Origin: Caulobacter sp.
GTDB lineage: Bacteria; Pseudomonadota; Alphaproteobacteria; Caulobacterales; Caulobacteraceae
Assembly: GCA_028291055.1 (NCBI GenBank)
Contig: JAQGIP010000143.1
Span: 1-64,000, forward strand
Length of the DNA: 64,000 bases
Direction: 5' to 3'
Shown here piece by piece: positions 59,143 through 64,000 of the stretch. Under the pieces are notes generated by a model, which was given only the letters and a program-made list of their open reading frames with translations, ran no database searches and was not told the origin of the DNA. The stretch's first letter is position 1, and each line of letters starts with the position of its first letter. Both the position numbers and the translations under genes were made by a program.

Positions 59143-59564
59143 TGAAGCTCAGCGACATTCCCAATCTGCTGAACCCGACCGGCTGGCTTGTCGCCGCCCT
59201 GGTCAGCGCCGCCGTGTTCGCGTTCGCCTGGTGGGCTGTCACAGAGCCCGGCCGCCAAGCCCAGCGCGCCGCCGAGGCCAAGGCCCAACAGGTCATCGGA
59301 GCCGCGCGCGGGCAAGCCGCCCAAGAGGCCACATCCATTGTCGCGGGCGCCGGAACCGACACCGCCGCCGTCGACGCCACCACGAGGAAGAACGATGCTG
59401 CGATCACCGCCGCGCCTGGCGCGCAAGACCCTGTCGCTCCTGGCGTCGCTGACGCTGGCCGCCGCGCTCTCTGCCTGCGCGACACCTACCGTGACCGTCC
59501 TCAGTGCGTCGCCCTGCTCGGGGCTCGTGCCGGCGGAACTTCAGGACCCCACGCCCGGCGCTGA
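59142..59564 (+). CDS. Inner-membrane spanin (Rz-like)
   Basis: ATG 59142 overlaps the endolysin stop (TGATG). The 140-aa product has one N-terminal transmembrane helix (GWLVAALVSAAVFAFAWWAV) and an Ala/Gln/Glu-rich periplasmic helix (RQAQRAAEAKAQQVIGAARG). It ends with CLRDTYRDRPQCVALL. This is the i-spanin layout. The o-spanin gene lies within and beyond it in another frame. Confidence 0.75.
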   Translation: MKLSDIPNLLNPTGWLVAALVSAAVFAFAWWAVTEPGRQAQRAAEAKAQQVIGAARGQAAQEATSIVAGAGTDTAAVDATTRKNDAAITAAPGAQDPVAPGVADAGRRALCLRDTYRDRPQCVALLGARAGGTSGPHARR

Positions 59565-59748
59565 TCTGCCGAGCGACGACAGCCAGGGGTCATGGGTCAA
59601 GTTCGGTGACGCCCAGACCGGCCAGCTCGACAAGGCCAACATCACCAAGGCCGCTGGGCTGAAGGTGATCAAGAACTGCGAGGCCCGCGACGCCGAGGCC
59701 GCGAAGAAACTCCAGCCCCGCCCATGGTGGGCGATCTGGCGAAAGTGA
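59395..59748 (+). CDS. Outer-membrane spanin lipoprotein (Rz1-like)
   Basis: ATG 59395 begins inside the Rz-like gene in a different frame (170-bp overlap). The 117-aa product is a lipoprotein precursor: LARKTLSLLASLTLAAALSA then CATPTVTV, with lipobox LSAC at residue about 28. The mature part is longer than typical Rz1 and contains DAEAAKKLQPRPWWAIWRK at the end. Together the two proteins fuse inner and outer membranes at the last step of lysis. Confidence 0.75.
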   Translation: MLRSPPRLARKTLSLLASLTLAAALSACATPTVTVLSASPCSGLVPAELQDPTPGADLPSDDSQGSWVKFGDAQTGQLDKANITKAAGLKVIKNCEARDAEAAKKLQPRPWWAIWRK

Positions 59749-59791
59749 ACCCAGCCGCGCCGCCGGCAGTTTAGTAAGGAAGGGGGCCGAC

Positions 59792-60034
59792 GTGTCCGAA
59801 GGAAGACAAACAGTGGCCGGCGCCTATCAGGCTATCGCAGATCATGAGCGTCTGTGTTCCGAGCGCTACCGGGGCATCAACGAAAAACTGGGCTGGATCC
59901 TCGGGGGGCTCGCCACGCTCTTCTTCGGCCTGCTCGGCTGGATGGCCGTGCAGCTGTGGACGCTGGAGCCCCTGCGCATCGCGGCCGCGCACCAAGGCGC
60001 CACCACGGTCAACGTCGGACCACAGAAACCTTAG
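59792..60034 (+). CDS. Small membrane protein, XhlA/holin-like
   Basis: GTG 59792 starts an 80-aa protein: VAGAYQAIADHERLCSERYR then GINEKLGWILGGLATLFFGL and LGWMAVQLWTLEPLR. The charged N-terminal helix with HE-x-x-C-x-x-RY followed by one membrane segment is the layout of XhlA-like and related holin accessory proteins. It is the last gene of the rightward operon and is followed at once by a hairpin terminator. Confidence 0.6.
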   Translation: MSEGRQTVAGAYQAIADHERLCSERYRGINEKLGWILGGLATLFFGLLGWMAVQLWTLEPLRIAAAHQGATTVNVGPQKP

Positions 60035-60060
60035 CCTCGCCCCTTGAGGGGGGCGAGGCT
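60033..60060 (+). terminator. Terminator hairpin of the lysis operon
   Basis: AGCCTCGCCCC (60033-60043) pairs perfectly with GGGGCGAGGCT (60050-60060) around a six-base loop. It begins inside the stop codon of the preceding gene. There is no U-run, but the 11-bp GC-rich stem between convergent genes supports the call. Confidence 0.7.
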
Positions 60061-60067
60061 GTGTCGG

Positions 60068-60526
60068 TTAGGGTTTCCTGAGCAGCGCGTTGTAAGCCGC
60101 ACCCGGATAGGTCTCCAGCGCTTCCGCCAGAGCATTGCGCGACGGCTGAGCGACTACACCGGCCAAGCCGCGCCCCGAGAACACATTGTTGGGCTGGCTG
60201 GTGGCGGCGCCTAGTCCGGACAGGGCGCCAAAGAGGCTCCTGGCCTGGCCAAGCTTCGCGCCATTTCGGGCATTTGCGCCATGATGGAGGGCTCGGATAT
60301 TCGCCTCCACAGTCTGACCACCTTCACACTGGGGGATCGGAGAGTGGTCGATTTGCCAGCCATGAGCCGACTTCTGGTCCCCGTAGTCGGACCATCGGAT
60401 CAGGTTACCTTCGTCGTCATATCGCCATTCGTTTTCCGAAAACGCGATGCCGGGACAGGGCTTGGCCTTGCTCCAGGCTACGGCTTTCGCTTGTTCATCG
60501 GTCAGGGTTTGGGGTATAAGAGTCAT
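60068..60526 (-). CDS. HNH endonuclease-like protein
   Basis: The 152-aa protein carries an HNH-type block: RWSDYGDQKSAHGWQIDHSP, IPQCEGGQTVEANIRALHHG and ANARNGAKLG (Asp-His of IDH, Asn of ANIRALHH, and N-x-x-NG). The position at the prophage end and the inverted orientation suggest a moron or lysogenic gene. The C-terminal part (GLAGVVAQPSRNALAEALET) is helical and unassigned. It converges with the lysis operon across the terminator. Confidence 0.7.
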   Translation of the reverse strand: MTLIPQTLTDEQAKAVAWSKAKPCPGIAFSENEWRYDDEGNLIRWSDYGDQKSAHGWQIDHSPIPQCEGGQTVEANIRALHHGANARNGAKLGQARSLFGALSGLGAATSQPNNVFSGRGLAGVVAQPSRNALAEALETYPGAAYNALLRKP

Positions 60527-60807
60527 GAGTTTGTCCTTGGTTGAGGCGGCTCGAAGTGCTGCAGACGACTCGGGGGCGAGACGGTGCAGCTTCCAAGTTT
60601 ACCACATCTAGGGCGCTCGCCAGCAATGGCGGGCCCCTTTTGTTCTGCCCTATCCCCAGGTCTCTGTCGTAGGTGTGGATAGACGCGGGTTCACACGGCC
60701 CCGGAATCTCAGTTGGCGCGGTCGCCATCCCTCGCCGGCTTCGCCTGGCGGCGAGAGACTGATGACGAACCGTCCACAATGATGCTGACTATCAGCCCGG
60801 ACCAGGG
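60527..60807. other. Right prophage end, no gene
   Basis: Contains the promoter region of the HNH gene and otherwise nothing recognised. In the circular phage this stretch and the next 74 bases would join the segment in front of the integrase. Confidence 0.4.
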
Positions 60808-60827
60808 CTTAGGATAGATTTGAGGAT
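60808..60827 (+). repeat. 20-bp direct repeat, right copy (integrase arm site?)
   Basis: cttaggatagatttgaggat, identical to 23983-24002, in direct orientation. It lies 53 bp inside the tRNA-Ala crossover repeat. Confidence 0.8.
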
Positions 60828-60880
60828 AAGGTGGGCGAGGCGGAGCGAGAACCCTTACGCCATAAGGCGTTGCGGGCCGC

Positions 60881-60897
60881 TCCTGGTGGAGCCGAGG
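60881..60897. other. attR: 3' end of tRNA-Ala
   Basis: Seventeen bases identical to 23846-23862, overlapping the acceptor strand and CCA of the intact tRNA gene. The prophage copy keeps the tRNA functional. Confidence 0.75.
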
Positions 60898-60959
60898 GGA
60901 GTCGAACCCCTGACCTCCTCATTGCGAACGAGGCGCTCTACCAACTGAGCTACGGCCCC
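60884..60959 (-). tRNA. tRNA-Ala (anticodon CGC)
   Basis: 76 nt. Acceptor GGGGCCG pairs with CGGCTCC (one G-T pair), discriminator A and encoded CCA. The anticodon arm CCTCG-TTCGCAA-TGAGG gives anticodon CGC, reading GCG. D-arm AGCTCAGTTGG-AGAGC and T-arm GGTTCGACTCC are canonical. It serves as the integration target of the prophage. Confidence 0.95.
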
Positions 60960-61090
60960 CTCCAGAGCGGAGGAAGCGGGCAAATACGGCGGGGGGCCGA
61001 TGGCTGTCAAGGCCGCGCCGAGGCGGTTGTTGCCACGCAGGCGGCGCCACGCGTAGAAGCGGCGCTCAGACCAGAGCCGTTGGAGGTAAC

Positions 61091-61396
61091 ATGGGCCACG
61101 CGATCGTCACGGTGATCGACGCCATTTTCAGCATCTTGACCATCCTGCTGATTGTCACCGCCGTCGCCAGCTGGCTGGTGGCGTTCAACGTCATCAACCC
61201 AAGCAATCCCAATGTGCGCATGGTGCTGCAGATGCTGGACCGGCTGACCGATCCGCTGCTGCGCCCGATCCGCCGCTTCGTGCCCAGCCTGGGCGGCGTG
61301 GACATCAGCTTCATCGTGCTGTGGCTGGCGCTGATCTTCCTGCGCCAGATCTTCGCCTATGAACTGGCGCCGCTGCTGATCGCCAACCTGGGCTAG
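61091..61396 (+). CDS. YggT-family membrane protein
   Basis: ATG 61091 follows GGAGGTAAC, a near-perfect binding site. The 101-aa protein has two YggT segments: [20 protein letters not shown] with [20 protein letters not shown] and [20 protein letters not shown]. The motif L-x-x-x-T-D/E-P-x-L-x-P-I-R-R is the family signature. YggT proteins are inner-membrane proteins tied to cell envelope or osmotic functions. The next gene (YggU) follows after four bases, the usual pairing. Confidence 0.92.
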   Translation: MGHAIVTVIDAIFSILTILLIVTAVASWLVAFNVINPSNPNVRMVLQMLDRLTDPLLRPIRRFVPSLGGVDISFIVLWLALIFLRQIFAYELAPLLIANLG

Positions 61397-61400
61397 GGCA

Positions 61401-61688
61401 TTGCGTCTCACCGTCCGGGTCACCCCGCGCGGCGGGCGCGACGCGGCGGAGGGCTGGATCACCGACGCCGCCGGCAAGGTCATGCTGAAGCTGAGGGTGC
61501 GCGCCGCACCCACCGACGGCGAGGCCAACGCCGCCGTCGCCGCCCTGGTCGCCAAGCTGCTGGGCCGCCCGAAGTCGGCGGTCGGCGTCGCCGCCGGCCA
61601 TACGGCCCGGGTGAAACAGCTCGAACTGGAAGGCGTGACGGCGGAGGACCTGGAAAAGGCCTTCGGTCCTCCGCCGCCGCGATCGTAA
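61401..61688 (+). CDS. YggU/DUF167-family protein
   Basis: Starts at TTG 61401, four bases after the YggT gene. The 95-aa product has VTPRGGRDAAEGWITDAAGK, LRVRAAPTDGEANAAVAALV and AKLLGRPKSAVGVAAGHTAR. The motif APxDGxANxA is the DUF167 signature. The biochemical role is unknown. No ATG is available upstream without overlapping YggT heavily. Confidence 0.9.
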   Translation: MRLTVRVTPRGGRDAAEGWITDAAGKVMLKLRVRAAPTDGEANAAVAALVAKLLGRPKSAVGVAAGHTARVKQLELEGVTAEDLEKAFGPPPPRS

Positions 61689-61697
61689 AGCCCGACG

Positions 61698-62480
61698 CTA
61701 CTCGGTGAAGCGGTAGCGGCCGCGGCCGTCGGGGCAGACCCGCACATAGCGGTAGTCCATGTCGTCGCCATACTGGGCCGGCGCGATGGCCAGGCGGCAA
61801 CGGCGGCTGGAGTAGTAGCTGTAGCCGTAGCGGCCGCTGCGGGCGCGCCGATCGTAGCCGCTTTCGCGGTAGGGGTAGGTCTGCTCGTAGCCGTAATAAT
61901 AGCCGCTGGTGTCGCAGCGCGCCGTGCTGCGCCCGACATTGGCGCCGATCACGCCGCCGGCCACCGCGCCCAGCACCGCGCCTTCCGTGCGCACGCCGTG
62001 GCCCGCCAGGTTGGAGCCGATGGCCGCGCCGGCCAGGGCGCCGATCAGGCCGCCGCCCACCGTGCGGTCGCTGCGCTGCTGTTCGCAGGGGCTGCCGCGA
62101 TAGGGGCCGTAGTAGTCGTTGTAGGCCACGTCGCTGGGATAGTCGGTGGCCGCCTCGGCCGGATAGCGGTTCTCGAAGGAGCCGTAGCGGCGAACATAGG
62201 CGCCGTAGCCGTAGCGGGCGTCATAGTCGGCCCGGGCCCGCTCATAGTCGGCGCGCTGCTGCTGGTAGGCCGCCTGGCGGCGCTGGTAGTCGTCCTGCTT
62301 GTCGGCATAGTCGGCCTGGCGGTTGGCGTAGTCCTGCTGGCTGTCCTGATACTGCTGTTGCTGATCCTGGTAGCGCTGGTCGGCCTGGGGATCGCTGTAG
62401 GTGGTCTGGGCCAGCGTGACGCCGCCCATGCTCACGGCCAATACGGTCGCCAATGCGGCCGTCAGGGGGGTCTTGTTCAC
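61698..62480 (-). CDS. Exported glycine-zipper protein
   Basis: The 260-aa protein has a signal peptide (LTAALATVLAVSMGGVTLAQ), then a Gln/Asp/Tyr-rich segment of seven-residue periodicity (QQQYQDSQQDYANRQADYAD and KQDDYQRRQAAYQQQRADYE) likely forming a coiled coil. A glycine zipper follows (GGGLIGALAGAAIGSNLAGH then AVLGAVAGGVIGANVG), the usual membrane-inserting element of 17-kDa-antigen-like proteins. The Tyr-rich C-terminus is unassigned. An outer-membrane-associated role is inferred. Confidence 0.75.
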   Translation of the reverse strand: MNKTPLTAALATVLAVSMGGVTLAQTTYSDPQADQRYQDQQQQYQDSQQDYANRQADYADKQDDYQRRQAAYQQQRADYERARADYDARYGYGAYVRRYGSFENRYPAEAATDYPSDVAYNDYYGPYRGSPCEQQRSDRTVGGGLIGALAGAAIGSNLAGHGVRTEGAVLGAVAGGVIGANVGRSTARCDTSGYYYGYEQTYPYRESGYDRRARSGRYGYSYYSSRRCRLAIAPAQYGDDMDYRYVRVCPDGRGRYRFTE

Positions 62481-62632
62481 TGTCGCCTCCGATAGCGGGC
62501 GGGGGGCTTGAGGCCTCCACCGCGGTCAATGGCCAACGGACGCGCCCGATACCCCCCGAGGCGGCGGGCGAGCCCGCATCGGTCCGTCTGAGCGAACGCG
62601 GATCGTCCCGTCGGGTTGCAGGACTAGGTGAC

Positions 62633-63532
62633 TCAAGCCTTGTCGAACTTGTCCTTGCGGCGGTGCCCGAACAGCAGCCGCTGTTCCAGCCGTTGGCGCA
62701 GCGCCGCGTAGTAGGCGCTGAGGAAGTCCTGGTCGAAGATGCCCGGATCGTCGGTCCAGGCGATCTTGCGCTGAATACGTTCGGCCACCGCGCGCATGGT
62801 GCGCCGGTCGGATTTGCGCAGCACCTCCTCCAGCACATGCAGCTCCTTGACCCCATAGGCCTCCAGCTGCTCGCGGCTGAAGCGGAAGCGCCCGCCATGC
62901 TCCGCTCCATCCACCGACAGGTCGGCGATCAGTTTCTGCTTCGGCGCGCGTACCACCCAGGTGCCGGCCAGCAGGTCGCCGGCCCTCAGCCGGTCGCGGT
63001 TGAACAGCGGGAAGAAGACGAAGATGCCCATCCAGATGAAGCTCAGCAGGAACATCCAGCTGTCCACCGGCTCGCCGCGCCCCTGGCTGACGAGGGCCTG
63101 GGCGAACCCCATCAGGATCAGCATCAGCGGGCCCCACACCTCCAACAGGCGCATGGCGTTGCGCGCGAACACCGCGTCGGCGGTCAGCCGCCCGCCGTGC
63201 CGGGCCGCCACGCGGATGCCGAGGATGCGCTTGCCGGGCGTGGCGGCGCGCGGCCGCAGCTCGAAGGCAATGAAGTAGCCGTTCATGGCCAGGAAGACGA
63301 AGATGGTCCAGATGACCGCCACGATCTCCTTCACCGGACGGCTGACCACGCCCATCAGCGCGCTCTTGGCCCAGCCGATCAGCAGCAGCGACACCAGCAG
63401 GATGACGATGTCGATGATGAAGGCGCCCGCCCGCTGGCCGCCGTCGGCCAGCTGCAGCCGCAGGTCGACCCCCTCCGGCGTGATCAGTTCACGCTGCATC
63501 TTGTCGGGGACGAACGCGCCGGAGAGACTCAT
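62633..63532 (-). CDS. RDD-family membrane protein
   Basis: The 299-aa protein starts MSLSGAFVPDKMQRELITPE and has the RDD core: LQLADGGQRAGAFIIDIVIL (R and D of the first helix) and RPRAATPGKRILGIRVAARH (P-GKRxxGxRV signature). Four hydrophobic segments lie in residues 30-165. The soluble C-terminal half carries ERIQRKIAWTDDPGIFDQDF, resembling the tail of the SpoIIM-linked RDD group. It overlaps the SpoIIM-like gene upstream by ATGA. Transport or stress roles of RDD proteins are poorly defined. Confidence 0.85.
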   Translation of the reverse strand: MSLSGAFVPDKMQRELITPEGVDLRLQLADGGQRAGAFIIDIVILLVSLLLIGWAKSALMGVVSRPVKEIVAVIWTIFVFLAMNGYFIAFELRPRAATPGKRILGIRVAARHGGRLTADAVFARNAMRLLEVWGPLMLILMGFAQALVSQGRGEPVDSWMFLLSFIWMGIFVFFPLFNRDRLRAGDLLAGTWVVRAPKQKLIADLSVDGAEHGGRFRFSREQLEAYGVKELHVLEEVLRKSDRRTMRAVAERIQRKIAWTDDPGIFDQDFLSAYYAALRQRLEQRLLFGHRRKDKFDKA

Positions 63533-64000
63533 GCGGCTCTCCTGCTACGCGGCCAGTAGAAGTAGCCGAACCAAACGACGGCGGTGACGGCGGCCACGCC
63601 GTAGCGGGTCCAGTCGTCGGTGATGAGCTGGCGCGCGAAGCTTTCCAGCATGCCGGCGACCAGCAGCATCAGCACCACGCCCACCGCCGCCGTGGCCGCC
63701 GTGCGGCCCGCGTCGCCCGCCGCCTCCAGGCGGCTCTTCTCGCCGGGGAAGATCAGGGTCCAGCCGATGCGGAAGCCCGCGGCGCCGGCCAGGGTGATGG
63801 CGAACAGCTCCGTCACCCCGTGGATCAGCAGCCAGCCGCCCTGCTGGAAGGCCAGGCCATGGGTGGCGAACAGCACCAGCACGGCGCCCAGCATGCAGCC
63901 GTTGGCCGCCAGGATCAGCACCGTGGGCGCGCAGAAGGCGAAGCCCAGGGCGAAGGCCATCAGGGCGATCTGGGCGTTGTGGGTGAACAGATAGGCCGCG
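63529..64000 (-). CDS. SpoIIM-family membrane protein, 5' end outside window
   Basis: The frame is open to the window end. It encodes AYLFTHNAQIALMAFALGFA, FCAPTVLILAANGCMLGAVL and GGWLLIHGVTELFAITLAGA then AGFRIGWTLIFPG. The HN-x-x-x-A-L-x-A-F-x-x-G and H-G-x-x-E-L motifs are the signatures of the stage II sporulation protein M family, which in non-sporulating bacteria pairs with an RDD protein. The ATGA overlap with the RDD gene supports that pairing. Confidence 0.88.
   Translation of the reverse strand, partial: AAYLFTHNAQIALMAFALGFAFCAPTVLILAANGCMLGAVLVLFATHGLAFQQGGWLLIHGVTELFAITLAGAAGFRIGWTLIFPGEKSRLEAAGDAGRTAATAAVGVVLMLLVAGMLESFARQLITDDWTRYGVAAVTAVVWFGYFYWPRSRRAA

Larger units (their letters stand above)
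23846..60897. mobile_element. Temperate podovirus prophage, about 37 kb
   Basis: Bounded by 17-bp direct repeats of the tRNA-Ala(CGC) 3' end. The order is integrase, leftward unknown/xis/repressor block, rightward replication, terminase, head, tail, internal virion proteins, fibre and spike, lysis genes, HNH nuclease. All expected modules are open and uninterrupted, so the prophage looks intact. Virion genes follow T7/podovirus order, but no phage RNA or DNA polymerase gene is present. Confidence 0.9.

Noticed and set aside
23983..60827. The 20-bp direct repeats as the prophage core att sites
   Set aside because: Possible, but the 17-bp tRNA 3'-end repeats outside them, with the tRNA hairpin next to the remnant, explain the ends better. 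The 20-bp repeats are kept as probable arm sites.
60828..60880. Hairpin ACGCC-ATAA-GGCGT as an operon terminator
   Set aside because: It lies behind tRNA-Ala in the integrated state and could act there, but the stem is only five base pairs and there is no U-run, so it is not listed as a feature.

Overview
The window is GC-rich DNA from an alphaproteobacterium, most likely of the Caulobacterales (Caulobacter/Phenylobacterium type). This is inferred from codon use, the gene set and one dispersed extragenic repeat; the species cannot be named from sequence alone. It has four parts: a decayed accessory region (1 to about 9.3 kb), a core chromosomal block (9.4-23.8 kb), a complete prophage (about 23.85-60.9 kb), and a second core block (60.9-64.0 kb).

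Accessory region. Coding density is low. It holds small hypothetical genes, two HTH genes (one broken), a frameshifted animal-type haem peroxidase remnant, a poly-transmembrane protein with a doubtful 5' end, an intact IS110-family transposase, and a 76-bp near-identical inverted duplication. It abuts a tRNA-Arg(CCG) gene.

Core block 1. It holds an EF-hand protein, an NCS2 purine permease, an ABC ATPase without a visible permease, a CHCC zinc-finger protein, a PEP mutase-family enzyme, a protein with three TonB-C-like repeats, DNA polymerase I, a regulator made of two copies of one winged-helix unit, and a same-strand run of SRPBCC protein, methyltransferase, haem-oxygenase-like enzyme, ATP-grasp-like protein and a secreted GDSL esterase. 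The methyltransferase has no ordinary start codon after the upstream stop.

Prophage. A P4-type tyrosine integrase sits at the left end. A leftward block holds an xis-like HTH gene, a string of overlapping unknown genes, a DUF3800 gene and a cI-like repressor. A rightward block runs replication (prim-pol, RepA-like ATPase), packaging (small and large terminase), T7-like podovirus head and tail genes (portal, Bbp19-like, scaffold, capsid, tail tubular A and B, internal virion proteins including one of 2080 aa), tail fibre, beta-helix tailspike, SGNH hydrolase, a small membrane protein, endolysin, nested spanins, a second membrane protein and an HNH nuclease. Most genes overlap by ATGA, GTGA or TGATG. 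No phage RNA polymerase or DNA polymerase gene is seen, so this is a temperate podovirus with T7-like virion architecture that relies on host polymerases.

The ends of the prophage are informative. A 17-bp copy of the 3' end of the tRNA-Ala(CGC) gene lies at 23846 and matches 60881-60897. Inside these, a 20-bp exact direct repeat lies at 23983 and 60808. The simplest reading is that the tRNA 3' end is the crossover site and the 20-bp repeats are integrase arm sites, the left one covering the integrase start codon. Other unexplained signals are TTACGC/GCGTAA palindromes around the repressor, a dense GGGACA cluster at the replication genes, and a 13-bp motif repeated four times among the structural genes.
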